Positions 52,755 through 62,993 of a stretch of 64,000 nucleotides of DNA are shown here, piece after piece. The notes under the pieces were generated by a model. It was given only the letters and a program-made list of their open reading frames with translations. It did no database searches and was not told the DNA's origin. The position numbers and the translations under genes were made by a program. This stretch comes from Streptomyces corallincola. GTDB lineage: Bacteria; Actinomycetota; Actinomycetes; Streptomycetales; Streptomycetaceae. The DNA is taken from contig NZ_JAHRXF010000009.1 of the NCBI RefSeq assembly GCF_019104725.1, forward strand, positions 62,001 to 126,000. The letters run 5' to 3'. Each line of letters starts with the position of its first letter. Position 1 is the stretch's first letter.

Positions 52755-53059
52755 GGCGGTTCCAGGAGGGTGGCGGGGGGACGTGTCCCCGCAGCCTACC
52801 GCTGTACCGCACCAGGCCGGTGTGCGCACGAGGCGTCGGCGCCGTACTCCCGCTGAACGGGCGGGACTTGACGAGGTGGCCGCACTCGACCCCGTCCGAC
52901 CGGCGCCGGTCCGGCCGCACCCGGCCGGACCGTGCCCCCGCCCTGCCAGGAACGGGAGATTCCGGTCGGTGCGGCCCCCGGCGCCCGTGGCGTCGGCCCG
53001 GCGCCGGGGGCCGCCTCGGCCATCGCCTCCGTTTCCACCGGATCACGCCAGTGGAGCAG

Positions 53060-53164
53060 ACCAATATTGGTGGGCGCGCCATGCGCCGAAGTGCTGGCAG
53101 GGGCATGCCGTCGGGCTCCATAGTTGGGGCGCACACGTCACCGGACCAGCAACGTCACCGGACC
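53060..53164 (+). promoter_or_regulatory. Palindrome and direct repeats upstream of the C39-type peptidase
   Basis: ACCAATATTGGT (53060-53071) is a perfect 12-base palindrome, unusually AT-rich here. Two identical 13-mers, ACGTCACCGGACC, at 53135-53147 and 53152-53164 are 17 bases apart, ending 20 bases before the start codon. Both look like regulator-binding sites. The remainder of the 429-base gap (from 52755) shows no gene. Confidence 0.5.
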
Positions 53165-53183
53165 TTCGGGGGTAACCGCGCCC

Positions 53184-54578
53184 ATGAGCAGAGCACAGCA
53201 GCCGTCCCGCCGTTCCGTCCTCGCCGCGACCGTGGCCGCCGCCGTCGCCTGCGGGACCGTACCCGCGGCGGCGGCGACCGCCGAGACCGGGAAGCCCGTG
53301 CCCCACGAACCCCGCCACCCCCGGCACCCCCGGCACCACGGGCCGTCCCGCCCGATCGAGTACCACGCCTGGACCGAGCACGCCGACTGGCGCTCCGGCA
53401 CCGCGCAGGGCGTGCGTGCCGTGGACGGCGACCGCCCGGCGGTCGAGATCGCCACGCCCGCCGGACGCACCGACTACACCGACCCGCACACCGGCACCAC
53501 CGCCACCTGGGAGTACGCCACCTGGACCTCCCCGGTGCACAAGCTCACCGTGCCCGCCACCGAGGTCATCGCCTCCTGGAACGCGCACACCCCGCCCGGC
53601 ACCTGGCTCCAGACCGAGCTGACCGGCACCTACTCCGACGGCACCGCCGCCCCCTGGTACGTCATGGGCCGCTGGGCCGCCGGTGACGAGGACATCAGGC
53701 GCACCTCCGTGGACGGCCAGAGCGACGGCAAGAGCTCGATCTGGACGGACACCTTCGCCATCGACGACGCCGACAGCGGCCTGCGCCTCACGTCGTACCG
53801 GCTCCGCCTGACGCTGTACCGCAAGCCCGGCACCACGCTCACCCCGGCCGTGTGGCGGGTCGGCGCGATGGGCTCCGACATCCCCGACCGCTTCACCGTG
53901 CCCGCATCCACCCCGCACCCCGCCCGCGAACTGGCCGTCCCGCGCTTCTCGCAGGAGATCCACAAGGGCCAGTACCCGGAGTACGACAACGGCGGCGAGG
54001 CGTGGTGCAGCCCCACCTCCTCGACGATGATCATCGAGTACTGGGGCGGCCGTCTCACCCCCGCGCAACTCGCCTGGGTGGACCCCTCCTACGCCGACCC
54101 CCAGGTCTGCAACGCGGCCCGGTACACCTACGACGCCCAGTACGAGGGCTGTGGCAACTGGCCGTTCAACGCGGCCTACGCGGCGACCTTCGACGGCCTC
54201 CAGGGCGTCGTCACCCGGCTCGCCTCGCTGAACGACCTGGAGAGCCTGGTCGCGGCCGGTATCCCGGTCGTCACCTCCCAGTCGTTCCTGAAGACGGAGC
54301 TGACCGGCGCCGGGTACGGCACCTCCGGCCACCTGATGACCGTCATCGGCTTCACCCCGGCCGGTGACGTGATCGCCAACGACCCGGCGTCCCCCGACGA
54401 CAACGCCGTCCGGCGCGTCTACCAGCGGCGCGAGTGGGAGAACATCTGGCTGCGGACCAAGCGCTACAACGCCACCGGCGCGGTCGCCTCCGGCACCGGC
54501 GGGGTCTGCTACCTGTACTTCCCGGCCCGTCCGACGGCCGCCCAGCGCAGGGCGCTCGAAGCGGTGGGCGTGCGCTGA
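53184..54578 (+). CDS. Tat-exported C39-family peptidase-like protein
   Basis: Encodes 464 residues from the ATG at 53184. The twin-arginine signal PSRRSVLAATVAAAVACG at the N-terminus implies export in folded form. A His/Pro-rich stretch (41-55) and a beta-rich domain (about 60-240) follow. The C-terminal C39-like cysteine peptidase domain has GGEAWCSPTSSTMIIEYWG (Cys275), SGHLMTVIGF (His383) and VIANDPAS (Asp400). Standalone, without the ABC part of bacteriocin exporters, so an extracellular peptidase is likely. Substrate unknown. Confidence 0.87.
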   Translation: MSRAQQPSRRSVLAATVAAAVACGTVPAAAATAETGKPVPHEPRHPRHPRHHGPSRPIEYHAWTEHADWRSGTAQGVRAVDGDRPAVEIATPAGRTDYTDPHTGTTATWEYATWTSPVHKLTVPATEVIASWNAHTPPGTWLQTELTGTYSDGTAAPWYVMGRWAAGDEDIRRTSVDGQSDGKSSIWTDTFAIDDADSGLRLTSYRLRLTLYRKPGTTLTPAVWRVGAMGSDIPDRFTVPASTPHPARELAVPRFSQEIHKGQYPEYDNGGEAWCSPTSSTMIIEYWGGRLTPAQLAWVDPSYADPQVCNAARYTYDAQYEGCGNWPFNAAYAATFDGLQGVVTRLASLNDLESLVAAGIPVVTSQSFLKTELTGAGYGTSGHLMTVIGFTPAGDVIANDPASPDDNAVRRVYQRREWENIWLRTKRYNATGAVASGTGGVCYLYFPARPTAAQRRALEAVGVR

Positions 54579-54699
54579 TCCGGTGCGGCCGGGGCGGTGC
54601 CTGTGAGCAACGTCTCGGCCGCGGAGGCCGTCGCGGATGGCATGGTGGAGGGATGGGTGGGGGATTCATCCCGTTACGTCCGACCTCTGTGAGACACAC

Positions 54700-54840
54700 A
54701 TGACCGCACAGCCCGCCACCGCCCCCCGCGCCCGCACCGGCGGCCCCCGCGACGACCGCCCCCAGTACCTGGAGCACGTGCTGGGCTGGGTGCTGGTCGC
54801 GGTGATCGCCATGCTGGTGACCCAACTGGGCCTGCTCTGA
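54700..54840 (+). CDS. 46-residue membrane protein (SCO1431 family)
   Basis: A very short gene from the ATG at 54700: MTAQPATAPRARTGGPRDDR, then one membrane helix, HVLGWVLVAVIAMLVTQLGLL, ending right after the helix. The Arg/Asp-rich N-terminal half is probably cytoplasmic. The pattern and its place in the gene order match the Streptomyces SCO1431 family as I recall it. No function is known. Confidence 0.75.
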   Translation: MTAQPATAPRARTGGPRDDRPQYLEHVLGWVLVAVIAMLVTQLGLL

Positions 54841-54935
54841 CGGGGAGAGTCCGTCCCTCGGCGCGCTCTCGGCGGCACGGCGGTGCTCTGCCATACTGCG
54901 CATGTCCCGCCGACCTCCCAGACCAGGGTCGAAAA

Positions 54936-55595
54936 GTGAACATGCGTCAAGAGAGCGCCGCCGCACTCCCCACGCCGCGCGGCACCGAACGCTCGGCGGC
55001 GCGGCGCGCCGAACTGATCGCCATCGGGCGGAAGTTGTTCGCCGACACGTCCTACGACGCCTTGTCGATGGACGACATCGCCCGCCAGGCACACGTCGCC
55101 AAGGGCCTGATCTACTACTACTTCCAGTCCAAACGCGGCTATTACCTGGCGATCATCCAGGACTCCGTCGCGGGTCTGGTCTCCTTCGCCGCGAGCGGCC
55201 TCGAACTCCCCGCCGTGGACCGCCTGTACCGCACCATCGACGGCTACCTCCGCTACGCCGAGCACCACCACGCCGCCTACCGCGCCATCGTCAGCGGCGG
55301 GGTCGGCTTCGACGCCGAGGTGCACGCGATACGCGACGGAGTGCGCGAGGCCGTCGTCGCCACCATCGCCGAGGGCGCCTACGGAGGTGCCGAGATGTCC
55401 CCGCTCGCCCGTACCGGCCTGCTGGTCTGGGTGTGCGGCGTGGAGGGCGCCACCCTGGACTGGATATCCCGCCCCGAACTCTCCCGCGACGCCCTGTGCG
55501 AGCTGCTGGTCAAGAGCCTCGGCGGCACGCTCCGGGCCATCGGGGAACTGGACCCGGCCTTCCCGGCCCCGCCCCCGGCCCGCCGCGACACCTGA
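54936..55595 (+). CDS. TetR-family transcriptional regulator
   Basis: Encodes 219 residues from the GTG at 54936. The N-terminal TetR HTH is clear: GRKLFADTSYDALSMDDIAR, QAHVAKGLIYYYFQSKRGYY (about residues 32-70). The ligand domain is of the TetR_C_33 type seen in regulators near fatty-acid genes. It lies convergent to the chitinase gene with 85 bases between them. Its target is not evident from the sequence. Confidence 0.9.
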   Translation: MNMRQESAAALPTPRGTERSAARRAELIAIGRKLFADTSYDALSMDDIARQAHVAKGLIYYYFQSKRGYYLAIIQDSVAGLVSFAASGLELPAVDRLYRTIDGYLRYAEHHHAAYRAIVSGGVGFDAEVHAIRDGVREAVVATIAEGAYGGAEMSPLARTGLLVWVCGVEGATLDWISRPELSRDALCELLVKSLGGTLRAIGELDPAFPAPPPARRDT

Positions 55596-55680
55596 CCTGC
55601 GGGGGAGTGGACGCCGCAGGGGCGGAGACCGCCGTGGCCCCCGCCCCCCTCGGTGCACATGAAGTGCCCTGCTCTCCAGG

Positions 55681-56925
<1,245 letters not shown>

Positions 56926-56998
56926 CGGGTTGCTCCTCGTGGGGGGATTGGGGGGAGAACGCGCCGATTGGCATGAACGCGGTAAAGCGTTGGCAAGG

Positions 56999-57041
56999 AC
57001 AGTAGGAGGACTAGACCATTACGTCAATGGTTCGGACCATC
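56999..57041 (-). promoter_or_regulatory. Chitinase promoter with two dre-like DasR sites
   Basis: On the minus strand: -35 TTGACG (57022-57027), 17 bases, -10 TACTGT (56999-57004). The spacer contains ATGGTCTAGTCC, and directly upstream lies ATGGTCCGAACCAT, a palindrome (57027-57040). Both fit the dre consensus ACTGGTCTAGACCACT in its TGGT...ACCA core. DasR represses chitin-use genes until glucosamine-6-phosphate accumulates. The rest of the 334-base divergent gap to the acyl-CoA dehydrogenase shows nothing else I can name. Confidence 0.8.
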
Positions 57042-57259
57042 TCCGCCCCGCCCCCGGCACCCCGCGAACCGTCCTGAAGTAAGCGGTCGTTAACTGGTGA
57101 CGTGGGGTTCCCGATCGGGCATACTCACGGCACAGCCGCTGGTCAACAGCGTCCGAGACCCGGAAGCGGGACCCGCGGCCCACCCCGGAACGAACAGGCG
57201 GAGCCGCCCCACCCGAGGCACGCCCGCCGTTGTGCCCGCACAGTGAGGAGACCGACGCC

Positions 57260-58432
57260 ATGTCCGACCGCGACCGGCCGCCGGTGGAGCGTCAGCTGCC
57301 GTCCGAGGAGGCGGGCGACCTGCTCGCGCTCGTCCGTGACATCGCCGAGCGCGAGGTCGCGCCGAGGGCGGCCGAGGAGGAGGAGACCGGCCGCTTCCCG
57401 CGCGAGGTGTTCGACGTGCTCTCGCGGGCGGGCCTGCTGGGCCTGCCCTACGACTCCGAGTACGGCGGCGGCGACCAGCCCTACGAGGTCTATCTCCAGG
57501 TGCTGGAGGAGCTGGCCGCCGCCCGGCTCACCGTCGGCATCGGCCTGAGCGTGCACACGCTCGCCGCCTACGGGCTCGCCGCCTTCGGCAGCAAGCAGCA
57601 GCAGGTCGAGCACCTGCCCGCGATGCTCGGCGGCGGACTCCTCGGCGCCTACTGCCTCTCCGAGCCGTCCTCCGGCTCCGACGCCGCCTCGCTGCGCACC
57701 CGCGCGGTCCGCGACGGCGACGACTGGGTGATCACCGGCACCAAGTCCTGGATCACGCACGGCGGCATCGCGGACTTCTACACCGTGATGGCCCGCACCG
57801 GCGAGGACGGCCCGCGCGGGATCACCGCCTTCCTGGTGCCCGGTGACGCCGGGGGCCTGAGCGCGGCCACGCCCGAGAAGAAGATGGGCCTCAGGGGCAG
57901 CCCCACCGCGCAGATCCACCTCGACGGCGTCCGGGTCTCCGACGCCCGCCGCATCGGCGAGGAGGGCCAGGGCTTCACCATCGCGCTCTCCGCCCTCGAC
58001 TCCGGCCGCCTCGGCATCGCGGCCTGCGCCATCGGGCTCGCCCAGGCGGCGCTGGACGAAGCCGTCGCCTACGCCACCGAGCGGCGCCAGTTCGGCCACG
58101 CCATCGCGGACTTCCAGGGCCTGCGCTTCATGATCGCGGACATGGCCACCCAGATCGAGGCGGGCCGCGCGCTCTACCTGGCCGCCGCCCGGCTGCGGGA
58201 CGCGGGCCGCCCGTTCGCCCGGCAGGCCGCGATGGCCAAACTGCACTGCACCGACACGGCCATGAAGGTCACCACGGACGCCGTGCAGATCCTCGGCGGG
58301 TACGGCTACACCGCCGACTTCCCCACCGAGCGCTACATGCGGGAGGCCAAGGTGCTCCAGATCGTGGAGGGCACCAACCAGATCCAGCGGATGGTCATCG
58401 CCCGTCACGTGGCAGGAGCGGAGACTCGCTGA
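57260..58432 (+). CDS. Acyl-CoA dehydrogenase
   Basis: Encodes 390 residues from the ATG at 57260, chosen for GAGGAG at 57245-57250; the frame is open to 57230. The three-domain FAD-dependent fold has YCLSEPSSGSDAASLRTRA (FAD/substrate), WITHGGIADFYTVMARTG, and the C-terminal YGYTADFPTERYMREAKV with the catalytic Glu in VEGTNQIQR. It introduces the alpha-beta double bond in acyl-CoA oxidation; a short-chain/branched substrate is plausible. Its 3' end overlaps the next minus-strand gene by 38 bases. Confidence 0.94.
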   Translation: MSDRDRPPVERQLPSEEAGDLLALVRDIAEREVAPRAAEEEETGRFPREVFDVLSRAGLLGLPYDSEYGGGDQPYEVYLQVLEELAAARLTVGIGLSVHTLAAYGLAAFGSKQQQVEHLPAMLGGGLLGAYCLSEPSSGSDAASLRTRAVRDGDDWVITGTKSWITHGGIADFYTVMARTGEDGPRGITAFLVPGDAGGLSAATPEKKMGLRGSPTAQIHLDGVRVSDARRIGEEGQGFTIALSALDSGRLGIAACAIGLAQAALDEAVAYATERRQFGHAIADFQGLRFMIADMATQIEAGRALYLAAARLRDAGRPFARQAAMAKLHCTDTAMKVTTDAVQILGGYGYTADFPTERYMREAKVLQIVEGTNQIQRMVIARHVAGAETR

Positions 58433-58631
58433 ACTGCCCCCGGAGCACCTGCGGTGCCGCCAGCCTGGCCCACTCCGGGTCGTGGCGGCCCGGCAGGGTG
58501 CGGCCCCGGTCCGCCCACACACGCATCAGATCGCGGTAGATGGGCGGGTCCGCGGGCGGCGGAACCGATTCCGCGGGGCGGGGCACGAAGACACTGCGCT
58601 GACGCTCGGGGGCCGAGTGCAGGGGGGTCAT
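58395..58631 (-). CDS. Small hypothetical protein
   Basis: A candidate 78-residue gene from the ATG at 58631, with AGGAGGG directly upstream (unusually short spacing). The protein is Pro/Arg-rich at first (TPLHSAPERQRSVFVPRPAE), then has a helical segment IYRDLMRVWADRGRTLPG and DPEWARLAAPQVLRG. No known domain. It overlaps the 3' end of the acyl-CoA dehydrogenase gene. Amino acid composition is plausible but coding status is not certain. Confidence 0.5.
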   Translation of the reverse strand: MTPLHSAPERQRSVFVPRPAESVPPPADPPIYRDLMRVWADRGRTLPGRHDPEWARLAAPQVLRGQFSESPLLPRDGR

Positions 58632-58819
58632 GCCCTCCTGAACGCCCGGGGCCCCCTCCGGGTTACTCCCGGACCGAATCGTCCGTGCGTTCGCGCGCGC
58701 GAGCGGCCCGCACGGGGACACGGTGAATCCGCCGCCCGGTGCGGGCCGTTCGTCGTCAAGTGCGTCAGGCACGAGCCGTGCGTGCGACACGTGCCGGAAG
58801 AAGTGGTGTGCGGCGGGGC

Positions 58820-59254
58820 TCAGGCGGCCTGACGGCGCATCACGGGGACCCGCATCGGGCGCGAGCCCGGACCGCCGACGTGCGAGAACGGCTGCGTCCG
58901 CCAGTCGAGCCCCTGGGGGAGCGTCAGCAGCAGCGCGGTGTCCTGCTCCTGGGGGGTGAAGGACTCGTCCGCCGGACGGGCCTCGCTCGCGGCGCGGCCG
59001 GTACCGGCGCAGACCGTCAGTCCGAACGGGTTCCACGGGCTGGCGCAGAGCGCGTGCTCCGGCAGTTCCTCCTCGTCCGCGAGCAGCGCGATCGGCTGCG
59101 CGCAGTCCGGGCAGACCACCCGGTACATCTCGAAGGTGTCGTACGCGTCGAGGCCGTCGCCGTCGAAGGCGTCCGGATCGACGCCCTCCGGCTGCTCGGG
59201 CTCGGACTGCCGCCGCGCGGACGCGGAGCGAGCAGGGCGCTTGATGCTGTGCAT
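58820..59254 (-). CDS. Zinc-ribbon-like hypothetical protein
   Basis: Encodes 144 residues from the ATG at 59254, behind GGGGGAG. A zinc-finger-like pair, VVCPDCAQPIALL, and a lone ALCASPWNPFGLTVC further on could bind one metal ion. Acidic low-complexity sequence precedes it (DPDAFDGDGLDAYD). The C-terminus is basic (RPMRVPVMRRQAA). It is probably a Streptomyces-specific cytoplasmic protein of unknown function. It stands alone between two convergent/divergent neighbours. Confidence 0.8.
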   Translation of the reverse strand: MHSIKRPARSASARRQSEPEQPEGVDPDAFDGDGLDAYDTFEMYRVVCPDCAQPIALLADEEELPEHALCASPWNPFGLTVCAGTGRAASEARPADESFTPQEQDTALLLTLPQGLDWRTQPFSHVGGPGSRPMRVPVMRRQAA

Positions 59255-59509
59255 GGGATTCTCCCCCTAAGGCTGGGCCGTGAGGCACTGCGGCCAGGGC
59301 CACAGCAAGCACTTCCCGTCCGCCCTCGGCGGTAACCCCGAGGGCATCACGGAGCGTGCGCCAATCGTGTGGTCTTCGTCACATCGGCCCAATGGGTGCC
59401 CGCCGCCGACCCCTTTGTCCCCTGTGCCGCCCGCGCCGCGCCCGTACAAGGCATGACCTGCGGCGCAGACCTGTTCCGGGAGATCGCCCGCCCTGTAGGT
59501 TCTGTCGGC

Positions 59510-59950
59510 ATGGAGGAGCTGGACCGACAGATCGTGGATCTGCTCGTCAAGGACGGGCGGATGAGCTACACCGACCTGGGCAGGGCGACGGGCCTGTCCA
59601 CGTCGGCCGTGCACCAGCGGGTGCGACGGCTCGAACAGCGGGGCGTCATCCGCGGTTACGCCGCCGTCGTGGACCCCGAGGCCGTGGGCCTGCCGCTCAC
59701 CGCGTTCATCTCGGTCAAACCCTTCGATCCCAGCGCCCCCGACGACATCGCCGACCGGCTCGCCGGGGTCCCCGAGATCGAGGCGTGCCACAGCGTCGCG
59801 GGCGACGAGAACTACATCCTCAAGGTTCGCGTCGCCACCCCGCACGAGCTGGAGGAACTCCTCGCCCGGCTGCGCACCCTGGCCGGTGTCTCCACCCGCA
59901 CCACCGTCGTCCTCTCCACCCCCTACGAGGCACGCCCCCCGAAGATCTGA
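59510..59950 (+). CDS. Lrp/AsnC-family transcriptional regulator
   Basis: Encodes 146 residues from the ATG at 59510 (MEELDRQIVDLLVKDGR). The HTH is YTDLGRATGLSTSAVHQRVRRL, and the RAM effector domain follows (GLPLTAFISVKPF, ACHSVAGDENYILKVR). Longer reading to 59369 adds only unlike residues. It resembles the general Lrp type that senses amino acids. The amidohydrolase gene follows 52 bases downstream in the same direction and may be co-transcribed. Confidence 0.92.
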   Translation: MEELDRQIVDLLVKDGRMSYTDLGRATGLSTSAVHQRVRRLEQRGVIRGYAAVVDPEAVGLPLTAFISVKPFDPSAPDDIADRLAGVPEIEACHSVAGDENYILKVRVATPHELEELLARLRTLAGVSTRTTVVLSTPYEARPPKI

Positions 59951-60002
59951 CCGGGCCGCCCCGGTGCCCCGTCTCTCCCCCGCGCGGGGGAGACTGTGGG
60001 GC

Positions 60003-61610
60003 ATGAACGCACAGCCCGGCCCGAAGACCGTCCTCCTGCGCCGCGGCGAGGTCCACAGCCCCGCCGACCCCTTCGCCACCGCGATGGTGGTGGAGCGCGG
60101 GCAGGTCGCCTGGGTCGGCTCCGAGGGCGCCGCCGACGCCTTCGCCGACGGCGTGGACGAGGTGATCGACCTCGACGGCGCCCTCGTCACCCCCGCCTTC
60201 ACCGACGCTCATGTGCACACCACCTCCACCGGGCTCGCCCTCACCGGCCTCGACCTCACCCGCGCGGCGGACCTCGACGACGCGCTCGCGCGGGTCCGCG
60301 AGTTCGCCGCCGCCCACCCCGGCGACCGGGTGCTGCTCGGGCACGGCTGGGACGCCGCCCGCTGGCCCGGCGGCCGACCGCCGACCCGTGCCGAACTGGA
60401 CACGGCCACCGGGGGACGCCCGCTGTACCTGTCCCGCGTGGACGTCCACTCCGCCGTCGTCAGCACCGCCCTGCTGGACCTCCTGCCCGAGGTCCCCGAC
60501 GGCGCCCGCGAGGACGCCCCGCTCACCCGGGACGCCCACCACGCGGCCCGCGCCGCCGCCTTCGCCGCCGTCACCCCGGCCCAGCGCGCCGAGGCCCAGC
60601 GGACCGCGCTCGCCCACGCCGCCTCCCTCGGCATCGGCACCGTGCACGAGTGCGGCGGCCCCCGGATCTCCTCCGAGGACGACTTCACCGGCCTGCTGGA
60701 GCTCGCCGCCACCCTCCCCGGCCCCCGCGTCGTCGGCTACTGGGCCGAGCAGGACCCCGACCGCGCCCGCGAACTGGGCGCCGTCGGCGCGGCCGGAGAC
60801 CTCTTCGTGGACGGCGCCCTCGGCTCCCACACCGCCTGCCTGCACGCCCCGTACGCCGACGCCGCCCACACCGGCACCGCCTACCTGGACGCCGACGCGG
60901 TCGCCGCCCACGTCGTCGCCTGCACCGAGACGGGGCTCCAGGCCGGGTTCCACGCCATCGGCGACGCCGCCGTGACGACCGTGGTGGAGGGGGTGCGCGC
61001 CGCCGCCGAGAAGCTGGGCCTCGCCCGCGTCCGCGCCGCCCGGCACCGCGTCGAACACGCCGAGATGCTCACCCCCGACACCGTCGCCGCCTTCGCGGAA
61101 CTCGGCCTCACCGCCTCCGTACAGCCCGCCTTCGACGCCCTGTGGGGCGGCGACGACGGCATGTACGCCCAGCGGCTCGGCACCGACCGTGCCCGCACCC
61201 TCAACCCGTACGCCGCGCTGCTGCGCGCCGGGGTGCCGCTCGCCTTCGGCTCCGACAGCCCGGTCACCCCGCTCGACCCCTGGGGCACCGTCCGCGCCGC
61301 CGCCTTCCACCGCACCCCGGAGCACCGCGTCTCCGTACGCGCCGCGTTCACCGCGCACACCCGCGGCGGCTGGCGTGCCGTCGGCCGCGACGACGCGGGC
61401 ACCCTGGTGCCCGGCGCACCCGCCGACTACGCGGTCTGGCGGACCGACGAACTGATCGTGCAGGCCCCCGACGACCGGGTCGCCCGCTGGTCCACCGACC
61501 CGCGCTCCGGCACCCCCGGCCTGCCCGACCTGACCCCCGGCCGCGACCTCCCCGTCTGCCTGCGCACCGTGGTCGGCGGCCGGACCGTGTTCGTACGGCC
61601 GGGCGAGTGA
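60003..61610 (+). CDS. Amidohydrolase (YtcJ-like metal-dependent hydrolase)
   Basis: Encodes 535 residues. The composite beta-sandwich plus TIM barrel of the amidohydrolase superfamily is evident: metal site FTDAHVHTTS near the N-terminus, CLHAPYADA, GFHAIGDAAV, HRVEHAEML and FGSDSPVTPLDPW (late Asp). The C-terminal GAPADYAVW segment closes the sandwich. YtcJ-like enzymes act on N-acyl or cyclic amides; the natural substrate is unknown. The TIM barrel carries a long insertion usual in this group. It may be regulated by the Lrp gene just upstream. Confidence 0.9.
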   Translation: MNAQPGPKTVLLRRGEVHSPADPFATAMVVERGQVAWVGSEGAADAFADGVDEVIDLDGALVTPAFTDAHVHTTSTGLALTGLDLTRAADLDDALARVREFAAAHPGDRVLLGHGWDAARWPGGRPPTRAELDTATGGRPLYLSRVDVHSAVVSTALLDLLPEVPDGAREDAPLTRDAHHAARAAAFAAVTPAQRAEAQRTALAHAASLGIGTVHECGGPRISSEDDFTGLLELAATLPGPRVVGYWAEQDPDRARELGAVGAAGDLFVDGALGSHTACLHAPYADAAHTGTAYLDADAVAAHVVACTETGLQAGFHAIGDAAVTTVVEGVRAAAEKLGLARVRAARHRVEHAEMLTPDTVAAFAELGLTASVQPAFDALWGGDDGMYAQRLGTDRARTLNPYAALLRAGVPLAFGSDSPVTPLDPWGTVRAAAFHRTPEHRVSVRAAFTAHTRGGWRAVGRDDAGTLVPGAPADYAVWRTDELIVQAPDDRVARWSTDPRSGTPGLPDLTPGRDLPVCLRTVVGGRTVFVRPGE

Positions 61611-62144
61611 TCTGCCGGGGCGGTCCGACGGCCCCCCGGCCCCGATCCGGCGCCGCTTCACCTGCGTATCCTCGGGGCCGTCCGCCGTCCCGGCCGCTTC
61701 CGGGCAGTTCAGGGGGCTGTTGACAGTCGGCCGCCGGGGGCCGGTAGGTTCTCCCGCGTCCACCACCGGACGCCCGACCGGGGAGTGCTCGCGCACGCGT
61801 CGCGGCGCCGCTGGGTCAGGGGCGGAGTGCCGCACCGGCACCCCGTCGCCGGCAGCCAGCCCAGCGCCCGCGCCGACGGGGGAGCGCTCCGGCCGGTCGG
61901 CAGGGTGTGACCCGGATGGGGTCCGGACGCTCAGTAGACAACGGCTTCAGGTCGATCCGCAGCCAGCGGGTACCAGGTCGGCCCGAAGGGCGCCGGGCCC
62001 CCATCCGTCGCGGGACAGAGGTGCGCAAAGGCCGCCCTTGCCCCAGTCTTGTGGAACCGACACCCCCGTACGAACGAGCAGTCACGTCAGCGCAGGCCGG
62101 GGCCACTATGGTGGACGCCTGCGGACGACCATGAAGGGGCAGCA
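61611..62144 (+). other. 534-base gap with strong promoter, possible ncRNA or long leader of ppm
   Basis: A good promoter, TTGACA (61720-61725) and TAGGTT (61745-61750) with a 19-base spacer, lies about 395 bases before the ppm start. The region after it is GC-rich and self-complementary in places, but I see no convincing reading frame and no clear terminator before ppm. Candidate readings are a long 5' leader or an independent small RNA. A weaker TATGGT-type hexamer sits near 62107. Confidence 0.5.
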
Positions 62145-62933
62145 GTGAACGACGGCGACGGGACCCGCGCGACGGGGGCCCAGGACAGACGATTCGGGCC
62201 GCTCGGCACGACCCTGGTGATCATCCCGACCTACAACGAGGCCGAGAACATCAAGGGCATCGTCGGCCGGGTCCGCGAGTCCGTCCCCGAGGCGCACGTC
62301 CTGATCGCGGACGACAACAGCCCCGACGGCACCGGCAAGCTCGCCGACGAACTCGCCGCCGCCGACGACCACGTCCAGGTCCTGCACCGCAAGGGCAAGG
62401 AGGGGCTCGGCGCCGCCTACCTCGCCGGTTTCCGCTGGGGCATGGAGCACGGCTACGGCGTCCTGGTCGAGATGGACGCCGACGGCTCCCACCAGCCCGA
62501 GGAACTGCCCCGGCTGCTCACCGCGCTCAAGGGCGCCGATCTGGTGCTCGGCTCCCGCTGGGTGCCCGGCGGCCGGGTCGTCAACTGGCCCCGGTCCCGC
62601 GAGTTCATCTCGCGCGGCGGCAGCCTCTACTCCCGGATCGCCCTCGACCTGCCGCTGCGCGACATCACCGGCGGCTACCGCGCCTTCCGCCGCGAGACCC
62701 TGGAGGGCCTCGGCCTCGGTGAGGTCTCCTCGCAGGGCTACTGCTTCCAGGTCGATCTGGCCCGCCGCGCCGTCAAGGCCGGTTACCACGTGGTCGAGGT
62801 CCCCATCACCTTCGTGGAGCGCGAACTCGGCGACTCCAAGATGAGCCGGGACATCCTCGTCGAGGCGCTCTGGCGGGTCACCGCCTGGGGCGTCGGGGAC
62901 CGCGTCTCCAAGGTCACCGGCCGGAACAGGTGA
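62145..62933 (+). CDS. ppm: Polyprenol-phosphate mannosyltransferase (Ppm1-type)
   Basis: Encodes 262 residues from the GTG at 62145, with AAGGGGC upstream. A GT2 glycosyltransferase with LVIIPTYNEAENI, DDNSPDGTG and EMDADGSHQPEELPRLL (metal-binding DAD). It transfers mannose from GDP-mannose to polyprenyl phosphate at the inner membrane. The sugar-lipid feeds protein O-mannosylation; in S. coelicolor loss of Ppm blocks phage phiC31 and alters antibiotic sensitivity. It has no C-terminal membrane domain, so it must associate with partners. It stands 60 bases before fxsA. Confidence 0.93.
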   Translation: MNDGDGTRATGAQDRRFGPLGTTLVIIPTYNEAENIKGIVGRVRESVPEAHVLIADDNSPDGTGKLADELAAADDHVQVLHRKGKEGLGAAYLAGFRWGMEHGYGVLVEMDADGSHQPEELPRLLTALKGADLVLGSRWVPGGRVVNWPRSREFISRGGSLYSRIALDLPLRDITGGYRAFRRETLEGLGLGEVSSQGYCFQVDLARRAVKAGYHVVEVPITFVERELGDSKMSRDILVEALWRVTAWGVGDRVSKVTGRNR

Positions 62934-62993
62934 CCGCCGCCCGCTGACCGTGCGCTTATCCCGCGCCGATCCGGGGCCAGGCACACTGGGAGC

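Noticed and set aside
61720..62148. Protein-coding gene in the gap before ppm
   Set aside because: Frames on both strands are Arg/Pro/Gly-rich with no Shine-Dalgarno or domain; the plus frame overlaps the promoter hexamers.
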